64,000 nucleotides of DNA from CAWJMD01 sp963843835 (GCA_963843835.1 CAWJMD010000001.1:1054001-1118000); one strand, 5' to 3'; shown: positions 16,063 to 25,502, numbered from the stretch's first letter. Numbers and translations: made by a program. The notes: generated from the letters alone by a model not told the origin.

Positions 16063-17361
16063 ATGGCAGGCATGTCGATCGGTGGCCTCATCAGCGGCCT
16101 GGACACCACGACGATCATCAGCCAGCTGATGCAGATCGAGGCGCTGCCGCAGACCCAGCTCAAGGGTCGGGTCACGACGGCCAACGCCCAGGTCAGCGCG
16201 TACCAGTCCATCAACACCCGGCTCGCCTCCGCGCTCGCGGCGGCCCAGAAGCTGGCGAAGGACGAGACCTGGACCGCCACCCGGGCCACGGCCTCGGTCC
16301 CCTCGGTGACGGCGTCGTCCACCCCCGGCGCCGTCACCGGGGCGATCACCTTCGACGTCACCTCGCTCGCGTCCGCGCACTTCACCGCCTCCTCGGTCGT
16401 CGGTGCGGCGGACAGCGTGGTGGCCGGCGGCGCCACGTCGCTGACCATCACTCAGAACGGCGAGGACACGGTCGTCGCCCTGGACGGCAACGACGTCGTG
16501 TCGGTGGCCAAGGCCATCAACGCCGCCGGCGGCGGGGTCCGCGCCACGGCGCTGCAGGTGGCCGACGGCCAGTACCGGCTCCAGCTCACGTCCAAGACCA
16601 GCGGCGCCGCCTCGGCGTTCACCGTCGACGGGCTGCAGGCGTACGACGAGATCACCCGGGCCGGCACCGACGCCGAGATCTCCCTCGGCGGAGGCCTCAC
16701 CGTGAGGTCGGCCGACGGCCGCTTCGTCGACGTTCTGCCCGGCACCTCGTTCACCGTCAGCAAGCTCGAGACGGCGGCATCGGTCAACGTCAGCGGCGAC
16801 TCCGCCAGCACGACCGCGGCCGTCAAGAACCTCGTCGACAACCTCAACACCGCGCTACAGGAGCTCGTCAGCCGCTCCAAGACGAAGAACCCCACGGACA
16901 AGACGAGCGTCGCCGGCCCGCTGGCGGGCGACGGCCTCGTGCGGGGCATCAAGCAGAGCCTGCTCGGCGCCGTCAACGCTGGTGGCATCAGCCCCGCAGC
17001 GGCCGGCATCGAGACGAGCCGCACGGGCGAGTACACGTTCGACGCGACCAAGTTCGAGGCACTCCTGGCGTCCGACCCCGCGAAGGCGCGCAGCCTCGTG
17101 GAGGCCGTCGCGACCCAGGTGGGCAAGGTGACTACCCAGGCGTCCGACTCGAGCACCGGCACCGTCACGGCGATGATCACGCGCCGCCAGGACAGCGTGC
17201 GGGACCTCAGCACGCGCGTGGACGCGTGGGACTCGCGTCTCGCCCTGCGGCGCACCAGCCTCGAGCGGCAGTACGCGACCCTCGAGACCGCCCTCGGCAA
17301 GCTGCAGTCCCAGTCCAGCTGGCTGGCCGGCCAGCTCAGCACGCTCCCGAAGTGGGAGTGA
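16063..17361 (+). CDS. fliD: flagellar filament cap protein FliD
   Basis: A 432-residue FliD. The N-terminus has the family signature MSIGGLISGLDTTTIISQLMQIEALPQTQLK, and the C-terminus is the expected coiled coil (DSVRDLSTRVDAWDSRLALRRTSLERQYATLETALGKLQSQSSWLAGQL). FliD caps the growing filament and places flagellin subunits. The start is ATG 16063, 8 bases after GGAGG; a GTG three codons upstream is possible. No FliA box was found in the 58 bases after the fliC hairpin, so expression may depend on read-through from fliC. Confidence 0.93.
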   Translation: MAGMSIGGLISGLDTTTIISQLMQIEALPQTQLKGRVTTANAQVSAYQSINTRLASALAAAQKLAKDETWTATRATASVPSVTASSTPGAVTGAITFDVTSLASAHFTASSVVGAADSVVAGGATSLTITQNGEDTVVALDGNDVVSVAKAINAAGGGVRATALQVADGQYRLQLTSKTSGAASAFTVDGLQAYDEITRAGTDAEISLGGGLTVRSADGRFVDVLPGTSFTVSKLETAASVNVSGDSASTTAAVKNLVDNLNTALQELVSRSKTKNPTDKTSVAGPLAGDGLVRGIKQSLLGAVNAGGISPAAAGIETSRTGEYTFDATKFEALLASDPAKARSLVEAVATQVGKVTTQASDSSTGTVTAMITRRQDSVRDLSTRVDAWDSRLALRRTSLERQYATLETALGKLQSQSSWLAGQLSTLPKWE

Positions 17362-17436
17362 CGGGCCACAACCCGCGCGCCACCCGACCAGAACACCCAC
17401 CCGAGCTCCACCCGACGCACGACCGAAGGAGACACC

Positions 17437-17853
17437 GTGTACGGCACCGCCTCAGCGCGCGCCCGCTTCGTCGGGGACTCCGTCGCCACCGCCTCGCCCG
17501 GCACCCTGCTGACCATGCTCTACGACCGACTCGTGCTCGACCTCGAGCGCGCCGAGCAGGCTCAGAGCAGCGGAGACCGTGCCGTCGCCAACGTGCAGCT
17601 GTTGCACGCCCAGGACATCGTCGCCGAGCTCCTGTCGTCGCTCGACACGACCGTCTGGGACGGCGCCGCCGGTCTGGCCTCGCTGTACCGGTTCCTGCTC
17701 GTCGAGATGGTCGGCGCCAACGTGAGTGGCGACGCCGCGCGCACCCGGTCGTGCCGCACGCTGGTCGAGCCCCTGCGCGACGCGTGGCACGAGGCGGCGC
17801 AGACCGCCGCCCGCTCGACCTCCTCCACTCACTTCAGCGCACAGACCGCCTGA
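17437..17853 (+). CDS. fliS: flagellin export chaperone FliS
   Basis: A 138-residue FliS. The four-helix family core is clear: YGTASARARFVGDSVATASPGTLLTMLYDRLVLDLERAEQA, then LLHAQDIVAELLSSLDTTVWDGAAGLASLYRFLLVEM. It binds the flagellin C-terminus in the cytoplasm and prevents early polymerisation. Start GTG 17437 has AAGGAGA at a good distance. It lies after fliD as in most flagellar loci, and a small helical gene follows 4 bases later. Confidence 0.92.
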   Translation: MYGTASARARFVGDSVATASPGTLLTMLYDRLVLDLERAEQAQSSGDRAVANVQLLHAQDIVAELLSSLDTTVWDGAAGLASLYRFLLVEMVGANVSGDAARTRSCRTLVEPLRDAWHEAAQTAARSTSSTHFSAQTA

Positions 17854-17857
17854 GACG

Positions 17858-18217
17858 GTGGCGACCTCGACTGCCGCGCCCGCCGTCCCGGACACCTGGG
17901 ACGAGGCGTGGTCGCGCGCCCTGGACGAGATGGAGCTCGACGTCGAGGCCACCGAGACCCTCCTGGTCGCGCTGCACGCCGGGCAGGACCTGCCGCGGGC
18001 CGAGGACGTCCTCTCCGCCCGGTGGGATCCGCCCCGAGGCCTGGGCCCGGTGCCCCGGCCACTGATCGAGCGCGCCACCGCACTGGTGCGCCGGCAGCAG
18101 GAGCTGTCCCTGCGGCTGGTCGAGGCGACCCACGTCAACCGGCGGCACGCCCGTGCCGCCGTCGCTCTCCGGGAGAAGGCTCCGGCCGTCCCCGTCTACC
18201 TGGATGTGGCCCTGTGA
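17858..18217 (+). CDS. FliT-like small helical protein (position-based)
   Basis: A 119-residue protein from GTG 17858, 4 bases after fliS. It is acidic in the first half (EAWSRALDEMELDVEATETLLVALHAGQDLPRAEDVL) and ends with helices rich in Arg and Gln (LIERATALVRRQQELSLRLVEATHVNRRHARAAVAL). FliT, the FliD chaperone, usually occupies this place after fliS and has similar size and helical character, but I see no sequence signature that proves it. Treat it as a candidate export chaperone. Confidence 0.5.
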   Translation: MATSTAAPAVPDTWDEAWSRALDEMELDVEATETLLVALHAGQDLPRAEDVLSARWDPPRGLGPVPRPLIERATALVRRQQELSLRLVEATHVNRRHARAAVALREKAPAVPVYLDVAL

Positions 18218-18234
18218 ACACCCCGCTTCCGATG

Positions 18235-18263
18235 CTCAGGTCGGGGGTCCTGGCTGTCGATAC
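18235..18263 (+). promoter_or_regulatory. possible FliA promoter before the EAL-HDOD gene (weaker)
   Basis: CTCA at 18235-18238, then 17 bases and GTCGATAC at 18256-18263. One mismatch in the -10 core and one extra spacer base compared with the five strong sites. It lies 18 bases before the ATG of the next gene. Confidence 0.45.
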
Positions 18264-18281
18264 ACGAAGGGTGATCGCATC

Positions 18282-19583
18282 ATGACCGTCTTCCAGGCCC
18301 CCGCGCGGAAGGTCACGCCATCGGGCTTCTCGCGCATCGGCCGACAGGGCATCTACGACCGCAACGGCTCGCTCGTCGCGAACGAGCTGCTGTTCCGCGG
18401 CATCGACCACTCCCGGTCCGCGCTCCCCGAGAGCTGGGACGCGGTACGGAACGACGCGACCGCTGCAGCCGACATCGCGGCCGCCGGGGACGCCGCCACC
18501 TCGCAGGTCATCTCCGCGACGTTCGGCGACTTCGGCCTCGCGGAGCTGAGCGGCGGACGGCCCCTGTTCCTCAACGTGACCCGGTCCTTCCTGATCGGCG
18601 ACCTGCCCCTCCCCTTCGGGCCGGAGGGGGTCGTCCTCGAGATCCTCGAGACCATCACCGTCGACGACGAGCTGATGGCCGGACTCAGCGCCCTGCGCGA
18701 GCGGGGCTTCGAGCTCGCGGTCGACGACTACGTCGGCGACGAGGAGCGGGCCCGACTCCTGGAGATCGCCCAGGTGGTCAAGATCGACGTGCCGCTGGTC
18801 GGCGCACGCCTCGACGACGTGGTCGCGAAGTGCCGCAACCTCGCCCCGGAGGCGCGCCTCGTCGCGGAGCGCGTCGAGACGCTCGACTCCCTGCACCGCA
18901 CCTCCGACGCCGGCTTCGAGCTGTTCCAGGGCTACTTCTTCCAGCGGCCCGCGCTGCTGGAGACCTCGCGCCTCTCGCCGTCCCAGATGGTGTGCCTGCG
19001 CCTCCTGCGCGCTCTCAACGACCCCGACTCCACCACCGAGGACCTCGAGAACGTGGTCTCCGCCGACCCGGGCCTGAGCCTGCGGGTCCTCCGCACGGCG
19101 AACTCGGCGAGCAGCGCGACGAAGAAGCACATCTCGTCCCTGCGCCAGGCGGTCGTCATGCTCGGCCCGCCTGCGCTGCGGGCGTGGGTCCTCCTCACGC
19201 TGATGGGCGGCCTCGCCGCCGGCCGGCGTGACGACCTCGTCCTCATCCTGGCTCGCGCCACCTGCGCGGAGGCCGTCGCACGCCTGACGGGCGCCGACCC
19301 GGCTGACGCGTACACCGCCGGGCTGCTCTCGGGCGTGGCCCAGGTGCTGCGCACCGACGTCGGCCAGGTGGCGCACGGCGCGGGGATGGGCGCGGACGTC
19401 ATCTCCGCCCTCGTCGACGGCACCGGCCCGATCGGGGCCGTCGTGCGCACCGTGGAGTCGCACGAGCTCGACCAGCCCGACGCCGCAGAACGTTGCGGTA
19501 TCACGCCTTTCGACCTGTCGAGGACGTACCTCGAGGCATGGTCGAGCGCGCTGCAGACCGTCAGCACGACGGTCAAGGACTGA
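18282..19583 (+). CDS. EAL-HDOD signal transduction protein (degenerate EAL)
   Basis: A 433-residue protein with an N-terminal EAL-like domain (about residues 20-220) and a C-terminal HDOD domain (about 230-420), the YuxH/CdgJ architecture. The EAL domain keeps the fold (ANELLFRG, VVLEILETITVDDELMAGL, LAVDDYVGDEE, VKIDVPLVG, VAERVETLD, GFELFQGYFFQRP). The catalytic EALLR is replaced by NELLF and DDFG by DDYV, so cyclic-di-GMP hydrolysis is unlikely. HDOD landmarks are DPGLSLRVLRTANSASS and ISSLRQAVVMLGPPALRAW. In other bacteria such proteins influence motility. It sits inside the flagellar locus between the export chaperones and flgB. Confidence 0.85.
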   Translation: MTVFQAPARKVTPSGFSRIGRQGIYDRNGSLVANELLFRGIDHSRSALPESWDAVRNDATAAADIAAAGDAATSQVISATFGDFGLAELSGGRPLFLNVTRSFLIGDLPLPFGPEGVVLEILETITVDDELMAGLSALRERGFELAVDDYVGDEERARLLEIAQVVKIDVPLVGARLDDVVAKCRNLAPEARLVAERVETLDSLHRTSDAGFELFQGYFFQRPALLETSRLSPSQMVCLRLLRALNDPDSTTEDLENVVSADPGLSLRVLRTANSASSATKKHISSLRQAVVMLGPPALRAWVLLTLMGGLAAGRRDDLVLILARATCAEAVARLTGADPADAYTAGLLSGVAQVLRTDVGQVAHGAGMGADVISALVDGTGPIGAVVRTVESHELDQPDAAERCGITPFDLSRTYLEAWSSALQTVSTTVKD

Positions 19584-19607
19584 CGAGCCCACACCACCGC
19601 CACCTGG

Positions 19608-19633
19608 GCGGCACCCCCGAACGGGGGTGCCGC
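19608..19633 (+). terminator. hairpin after the EAL-HDOD gene
   Basis: A perfect 11-bp stem (19608-19618 with 19623-19633) and loop GAAC, 25 bases after the stop codon. No T-run follows. It separates the EAL-HDOD gene from the flgB promoter. Confidence 0.7.
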
Positions 19634-19729
19634 TCACGGTATGTGAACCCCCCGGCACCGAACGGCGGCAGCCGGGCACGGCGCACGGGTGCTGACCCCG
19701 GCCGCGGGCCGAGATCGCACCGTTCAGGG

Positions 19730-19757
19730 CTCAAGGTGGACCCTCAGGCGCCGATGC
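19730..19757 (+). promoter_or_regulatory. FliA (sigma-28) promoter for the flgB-flgC-fliE-fliF operon
   Basis: CTCA at 19730-19733, a 16-base spacer and GCCGATGC at 19750-19757. The predicted start point is near 19764, about 72 bases before flgB. A second CTCA at 19743 is too close to the -10 to serve. Confidence 0.78.
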
Positions 19758-19835
19758 ATCATCCAGAGCACGGATAGCTCACCCCTTCGGCCACGGACCG
19801 GCCTGCGTACTGCATCCTCGAGATCGGGGCCGGCC

Positions 19836-20180
19836 GTGTTCAACGACGTCACCAACGTCGCGCTGCACTCCGCGATGACGGGGCTGGCAGCTCGCCAGCG
19901 CACCATCGCCGACAATGTCGCGAACATCCAGACCCCTGGCTTCCTGGCAGGCCGGGTGCAGTTCGAGGACGCTCTCGCACAGGCGGTCTCGTCCGGCAGT
20001 GGGGTAGCCACACCGACCACCGCGCGCTCCCTGGAGCCGACGCGTGAGGACGGCAACAACGTCAACCTCGACCACGAGGTGCTCGCCAACGTCGACACCG
20101 GCCTGCGCTACCAGCTGGTGCTCAAGGCGATGGACGACCGCTTCTCGCTCCTTCGGACCTCCCTGAGGACGCAGGGATGA
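19836..20180 (+). CDS. flgB: flagellar basal body rod protein FlgB
   Basis: A 114-residue proximal rod protein. The family signature HSAMTGLAARQRTIADNVANIQTPGF is near the N-terminus, and the C-terminal helix reads VNLDHEVLANVDTGLRYQLVLKAMDDRFSLLRTSLR. The start is GTG 19836; the Shine-Dalgarno is weak. Its stop overlaps the flgC ATG (ATGA), so the two are coupled. It is the first gene of a long operon whose genes overlap by four bases almost throughout. Confidence 0.92.
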   Translation: MFNDVTNVALHSAMTGLAARQRTIADNVANIQTPGFLAGRVQFEDALAQAVSSGSGVATPTTARSLEPTREDGNNVNLDHEVLANVDTGLRYQLVLKAMDDRFSLLRTSLRTQG

Positions 20181-20585
20181 GCCTCTTCAACGCCATCGGC
20201 GTCGCCGGCACCGGCGTGACCGTCTACCGCAAGTGGCTCGACGCCGTCAGCGACAACATCGCCAACATCAACACGGTGCGGTCGACCGACGACGAGCGCG
20301 TTCCAGGCCCGCTACGTCATCGCGCAGGCGGTGGACTACGGCTCGGGCACGGGCGGCGTGCAGGTCGGCGGCATCGAGCTGGGCAACGCCGAGGGGCGCA
20401 TGGTCTACGAGCCCGACCACCCGCTGGCCGACGAGGGCGGGTACGTGAAGTACCCCGACATCGACCTGGGCAGCCAGATGACCCAGCTGATCATGGCGCA
20501 GCGCGGATACCAGGCGAACCTCGCCGTGGTGGACCGCGCCCGCGAGTCCTACCAGGCGGCACTGCAGCTGGGTCGTGGCGCATGA
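20177..20585 (+). pseudogene. flgC: flagellar rod protein FlgC, frame broken by one extra base
   Basis: The first 39 codons read a normal FlgC N-terminus (MSLFNAIGVAGTGVTVYRKW, then VSDNIANINTVRSTD). An extra C near 20293 then shifts the frame. The rest of FlgC continues one frame over as AFQARYVIAQAVDYGSG, YEPDHPLADEGGYVKYPDID and MTQLIMAQRGYQANL, ending at 20585. Removing one base gives a full-length protein of 135 residues. The sequence on both sides is well conserved, so this may be a sequence error and the real gene may be intact. The stop overlaps the fliE start. Confidence 0.85.
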
Positions 20586-20920
20586 GCCCCGTCAGCGGCG
20601 TCTCGCCCGTGAGCGGCCCCGGCGCCATCAGTGGCGTGCTCGCCGCCGCACGCTCCACCGCCACCGCCCCGGCGGACGCTGGAACCGGTGCGGCACAGGC
20701 GGGGTCATTCGCCTCCGCCCTGACCCGCAACCTCGAGGGCGTGCAGGCGCTGCAGGGCAACGCCGACAACCTGGCCGTCAAGGCGGCGACGGGTGAGCTC
20801 ACCGACGTGCACGACTACATGATCGCCGCGACCCAGGCCCGCGTGGCCACGGAGCTGACGGTGGCCATTCGCAACAAGGCCGTCGAGGCCTTCTCCGAGA
20901 TCATGAGGATGCAGGCCTGA
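20582..20920 (+). CDS. fliE: flagellar hook-basal body complex protein FliE
   Basis: A 112-residue FliE with an intact frame. The family C-terminus is plain: SFASALTRNLEGVQALQGNADNLAVKAATGELTDVHDYMIAATQARVATELTVAIRNKAVEAFSEIMRMQ. FliE joins the MS ring to the rod and is an early export substrate. The N-terminus is Ala/Ser/Pro-rich. ATG 20582 overlaps the flgC stop and its own stop overlaps the fliF start (TGATG). It is intact between two broken genes. Confidence 0.93.
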   Translation: MSPVSGVSPVSGPGAISGVLAAARSTATAPADAGTGAAQAGSFASALTRNLEGVQALQGNADNLAVKAATGELTDVHDYMIAATQARVATELTVAIRNKAVEAFSEIMRMQA

Positions 20921-22518
20921 TGCAACAGCAACTCATGGGGTCGGTCCGCCGCGCCGGCGACACCTTCGGCGCGTTCAGCACCCCCCAGAAGCTCATCGCC
21001 GCCATCGGCGTGGCGGTGCTCGCGCTCGGCGGCTACGCGTTCGTCAAGTGGACGAGCACGCCGACCCTGGCGCCGCTGTTCACCAACCTCGCCTCGAGCG
21101 ACGCGAGCGCCATCGTCGACCAGCTCGACTCCGAGGGCGTGGCCTACGAGATCAGCGACGGCGGCCAGAGCATCATGGTCCCGCGCGAGGAGGTCTACCG
21201 CCTGCGGCTGGCGATGTCGTCCGCCGGCCTGCCGGCCAGCTCGGAGACCGGCTACGCACTGCTGGACGAGCAGGGGGTCACGGCCTCGCAGTTCCAGCAG
21301 CAGGTGACCTGGCAGCGCGCCCTCGAGGGCGAGCTGTCGAACACCATCCGCTCGATCAAGGGCGTCGACGCGGCTGTCGTCCACCTGGCCATCCCGGCGA
21401 AGGACGTCTTCCTCGACGAGACCAAGAGCCCCACGGCCTCCGTGCTCGTCGAGACCGGTCCGGGGCAGTGCCTGCCCGGCGGGCAGGTGCAGTCGATCGT
21501 CCACCTGGTCGCCTCCAGCGTCGAGGGTCTCGCGCCCGACGACGTCACCGTGGTCGACGGCGAGGGCAACCTGCTGTCTGCCGCGGGTGCGGCCGGCGGC
21601 GCCGCCGGCGGCCTGCGCGACCAGCAGACGACGGACTACGAGACGCGTGTCGCCACCTCGCTGCAGGGGGTGCTGGACCGGGTCGTCGGCCCGGGCAACG
21701 CCGTCGCCACGGTCAACGCCGATCTCGACTTCGACTCGACGGACCGCACGTCGGAGTCGTTCACGGCCGAGGCGGGCGTCCCGCCGCTGTCGTCGAGCAC
21801 CACCACCGAGGAGTACAAGGGCGGGGGAGCGCGGTGCGGGTGGCGTGCTCGGGCCCGACAACATCCAGGTGCCGTCGGGCACGGCCGGCGGATCGGACTC
21901 GAGCTACACCAAGTCGTCGACGACGCTCGAACAACGCGGTCAACAAGGTCACCGAGCACACCACGCAGTCGCCCGGGCACGCTGCGGCGCCAGTCCATCG
22001 CGGTGGTCGTCGACTCGAAGGCCCTCGGTGCGGTCAACATCACCGACCTGCGCGACGCGGTGACCGCCGCCGCCGGGATCGACGTGACGCGCGGCGACAC
22101 GCTCTCGGTCAACCAGATGCCCTTCGACACCAGCAGCGCCGAGGCGGCGACCGCGGCGCTCGAGCAGGCCAAGGAAGGTGCTGCGGCGCCGAGCGCACGA
22201 GCGACCTGATCCGTACCGGCTCGATCGCCCTTGCCGTGCTGATCCTCGCCATCGTGGCCTTCATCGTCTCCCGCAAGCGCGGTAAGCGTGGCAGCCAGGC
22301 GATCGACCTCGGCGAGATGCAGGTCGTCGAGCCGGCCGCGACCCGCGAGCTGGCCTGGCTCGACCAGGCCGAGCCGGCCGCCCTGGGGGCCGCCGTGCCG
22401 GCCCAGCGCGCCGGTGACGTGGCGGCTCGTCGCTCCGAGCTGCAGCGAGATGGTCGAGCGCCAGCCCGACGAGGTGGCCGAGCTGCTGCGCGGCTGGCTG
22501 GCGGACCGACGCTCATGA
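20920..22518 (+). pseudogene. fliF: flagellar MS-ring protein FliF, frame broken several times
   Basis: FliF forms the inner-membrane MS ring. Codons 1-303 read well: an N-terminal TM helix (LIAAIGVAVLALGGYAFVKW), LFTNLASSDASAIVDQLDS, and the ring-building motifs GLPASSETGYALLD and QRALEGELSNTIRSIKGVDAAVVHL. Extra bases lie near 21832 (C), 21929 (G) and 21975 (G), which together restore the frame for VVVDSKALGAVNITDLRDAV. Another indel near 22185 shifts to the C-terminal TM segment (SDLIRTGSIALAVLILAIVAFIV), and an extra C near 22443 precedes the FliG-binding tail EMVERQPDEVAELLRGWLAD. Corrected length is about 531 residues, normal for FliF. Confidence 0.88.
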
Positions 22519-23534
22519 TCCGTCTGGAGGAGATGACGGGCAGCCAGAAGGCCGCTGCCCTGCTGGTGCAGCTCGGACGGGAGACCGCCAGCCGCGTGCT
22601 GGCGGTGATGACGGACGCCGAGGTCGAGCTGCTCGCAGCCGAGATCGTCAAGCTCACGATGCTCGAGGCCCCGGTGGCCGAGGAGGTGATGAGCCGAGTT
22701 CTACGGCCTGATGTCCGCCGGATCCAGCGGCGGTCCCGTCGGCGGCGTGAGCGTGGCGCGCGACCTGCTCGAGAACTCGATCGGGCGCGTCAAGGCCGAG
22801 GGCGTGCTCGAGCGCGTCTCGACGTCGCCGGGACGGACACCGTTCGGGTTCCTGCGCGAGGCCGACCCCCGTCAGCTCCAGAACTTCCTGGGCCGGCGAG
22901 CACCCGCAGACCATCGCCCTGGTGCTGGCCTACCTGCGCCCCGAGCAGGCGTCGACCGTGCTGTCCGGCCTCGACCCGTCGCTGCAGGCCGACGTGGCGC
23001 ACCGGATCGCCGTGATGGACCGGACCTCGCCCGACATGGTCAAGGTCGATCGCCGACGTGCTGCACCGCCGTACGTCCTCGGTGCTCGCTCCCGTCGAGG
23101 TGCTGGCCGTCGGCGGCCTGCAGCCGCTCGTGGAGATCATCAACCGCGCCGACCCGGGGACGGAGAAGCTGATCCTCGAGGGCATCGACGCGCTCGACAC
23201 GGCTCTCGCCGAGCAGATCCGCAGCAAGATGTTCATCTTCGACGACATCGTCGGGCTGGAGGACCGGGCCGTCCAGCTGGTGCTGCGCCAGGTGGAGGCC
23301 GGTGCGCTGGCGACCGCCCTCAAGGGCGTGTCCGCGGAGGTCTCGGAGAAGGTGCTCTCGAACGTCTCCGAGCGTGCCCGCGAGAACCTCGTCGACGAGA
23401 TCGAGATGCTCGGCCGCGTCCGCGTCAGCCAGGTGGAGGAGGCCCGAGCGGCCATCGTCACCGTGATCAGGGCCCTCGAGGCGACCGGCGAGATCGTCCT
23501 GCGCCGCGACGACGACGACGAGTACGTCGGCTGA
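22515..23534 (+). pseudogene. fliG: flagellar motor switch protein FliG, frame broken by three extra bases
   Basis: FliG couples the MS ring to the stator and sets torque. Four blocks in shifting frames are recognisable: MIRLEEMTGSQKAAALLVQL; then EFYGLMSAGS to FLREADPRQLQNFL; then EHPQTIALVLAYLRPEQASTVLSGL; then IADVLHRRTSSV to KMFIFDDIVGLEDRAVQLVLRQV and VEEARAAIVTVIRALEATGEIVL. The breaks are extra bases near 22695 (C), 22894 (C) and 23048 (G). Taking them out gives 338 residues, the standard FliG length, with the EHPQT and torque-helix regions intact. The ATG overlaps the fliF stop (ATGA). Confidence 0.9.
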
Positions 23535-23550
23535 CGGGGGCGACCGACCG

Positions 23551-24169
23551 ATGACCATCCAGATCGTCCGCGCCCGCACCGCTTTCGGCGCCTCCGGGCT
23601 CGACGCGGCCACCAGCGTCGAGCACGAGCGCGCCGCCGCGCGGGCCGCCGGGTACGCCGCCGGCTGGTCCGCGGGTGCCCAGGCGGCCCAGGCCGCCGCC
23701 GCAGCGGGACGCGTCCGTCCGCCGTCAGCCAGGCCGACGCCGAGGCAGGCGGCCGCCACGGCCCGCCTGTCCTCGGTGATGGAGGCGCTCTCGCCGAGGC
23801 CGCCGCACAGGCCCGCGCCGCCGGCGAGCAGACCCGGGACGACCTGAGCCGGGCGGTGCTCGACACCGCGCTCCAGCTCGGCGGCCGCGGTGCTGGGTCA
23901 CGAGCCGCTGGCCGCCGAGAACCCCGGCCGTGACGCGCTGCAGCGCGCGCTCGCCGTCGAGCCGTCCGCCGCCGCCGCCCGTCGTGCGACTGCACCCCGA
24001 GGACGCCGCGACCATCTCACGTCGCTCGACATCCCGTCCCGAACGTGCGCGTCGTCGCGGATCCCGGCCTGTCGCGCGGCGACGCGGTGATCGACCACGC
24101 CGACGGCCGCGCCTGCGTCGATCCTCGGCCGACGCGCTGGCGCGCGCGAGGGCGGTGCTGCTGCCGTGA
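23551..24169 (+). pseudogene. fliH: flagellar assembly protein FliH, frame broken at least six times
   Basis: FliH is the stator of the export ATPase FliI. The N-terminus is readable (MTIQIVRARTAFGASGLD, then the Ala/Gly-rich helix AARAAGYAAGWSAGAQAAQAA). After that, pieces appear in alternating frames: AVSQADAEA, ATARLSSVMEAL, EAAAQARAAGEQTRDDLSRAV, LGHEPLAAENPGRDALQRAL, VVRLHPEDAATI, VADPGLSRGDAVIDHADGR and ADALARARAVLLP. These match the order of a FliH coiled coil and C-terminal domain. Shifts lie near 23748, 23791, 23880, 23977, 24015-24040 and 24125. The stop overlaps the fliI GTG. Confidence 0.75.
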
Positions 24170-25502
24170 ACCTCCTGGCCTGGACCCGTCGGTCCGTCTC
24201 GGCCGACGCGCTCGCCGCGTGCCGCCCGCGAGCGGCTCGGGCACGGTGCGTGCCGTCGTCGGTCTGTCGATCGACGTCGTCGGCCTCGACGCCGCCGTCG
24301 GTGACCTCGTCCACGTCGGCGAGGGTGCGGACGAGGTGCAGGCCGAGGTCGTCGCCGTCTCGGCGCAGCGGCGTGCGCTGCATGCCGCTGGCCCACCCCG
24401 TCGGCCTGCGCGCCGGCATGCCCGTGCGCAGCACCGGCGGCGAGCTGACCGTCTCGGTGGGCGACGCCCTCCTCGGACGGGTGCTCGACGGTCTCGGGCG
24501 GCCCATCGACGGGCGCGGCCCGATCGTGGGTGCCCGCGAGGTCGGCGTCCACGCCGCCCCGCCGCCGGCGCTCGACCGCGCACGGGTCGACCAGCCTCTG
24601 CCGCTGGGCGTCCGCGCCCTCGACACCCTCGTGCCGGCCGGTCGCGGGCAGCGCTTCGGCCTGTTCGCCGGCTCCGGCGTCGGCAAGTCCAGCCTGCTGT
24701 CGATGATCGCCCGCGGCACCGAGGCGGACGTCGTCGTCCTCGCCCTGGTGGGTGAGCGCGGCCGCGAGGTCCGGGAGTTCCTCGAGGACGACCTGGGGCC
24801 CGAGGGGCTGGCGCGCAGCGTGGTCGTCGTCGCCACCTCCGACGAGCCGGCCCTGGTGCGGCTCCGGGCCGCGACCACCGCCACGCGCATCGCCGAGCAC
24901 TTCCGCGACGCAGGGCCTCGACGTCGTGCTGATGATGGACTCCCTGACCCGTTTCTGCATGGCACAGCGCGAGATCGGCCTGTCGGTGGGGGAGCCGCCT
25001 GCGACGCGCGGCTACCCGCCGTCGACCTTCGCGCTGCTCCCGCGTCTGCTCGAGCGGGCCGGCCCCGGCGTCACCGGCTCGATCACCGGCATCTACACCG
25101 TGCTCGTGGACGGTGACGACCACGACGAGCCGGTCGCCGACGCCGCGCGGTCCATCCTCGACGGGCACGTCGTGCTCGACCGGCAGGCTCGCGACCGCCG
25201 GGCACTTCCCCAGCATCGACGTGCTGGGGTCGGTCTCCCGCGTGGCCACGCGCGTCACCTCACCCGAGCAGCGGACGCAGGCCGGCGTGCTGCGGCGCGC
25301 CATGGCCGCCCGCCGCGACGTCCAGGACCTGCTGGACGTCGGGGCCTACGCCCCCGGGAGCAACCCGCTCGTCGACGCCGCGATCGCCTGCGCACCGGAG
25401 ATCGACTCCTTCCTCAGGCAGGACGTGGCGGACACGGCTCCCGCGGCCACGTCGTGGCAGCAGCTGCAGGGTCTGGCCGGACGCCTCGGAGGTGCCGAAT
25501 GA
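24166..25502 (+). pseudogene. fliI: flagellum-specific export ATPase FliI, frame broken four times
   Basis: FliI is the F1-beta-like hexameric ATPase of the export apparatus. Corrected, the gene gives about 444 residues. Blocks: the N-terminal domain (VRAVVGLSIDVVGLDAAVGD), MPLAHPVGLRAGM and GRVLDGLGRPIDGRGPI, Walker A AGSGVGKSSLL, VVLALVGERGREVREF, Walker B VVLMMDSLTRFCMAQREIGL, GEPPATRGYPPSTFALLPRLLERAG, GHFPSIDVLGSVSRV and an acidic C-terminus. Indels lie near 24229, at 24381 (extra C), near 24914 (extra G) and near 25186 (extra G). Every catalytic motif is intact once frames are joined, which argues for sequence error over decay. Confidence 0.9.

Noticed and set aside
14776..16380. A 534-codon open frame on the minus strand through fliC
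   Set aside because: It is antisense to an unmistakable flagellin, Arg/Gly/Val-rich and has no family motif; high GC content keeps the opposite strand open.
17858..18217. Firm naming of the gene after fliS as fliT
   Set aside because: Position and helical make-up agree, but no sequence signature could be seen, so the symbol was left empty.
20177..25502. Programmed frameshifting as the explanation for the split flagellar genes
   Set aside because: There are too many sites per gene, in both directions, without shared slippery sequences or downstream structures.
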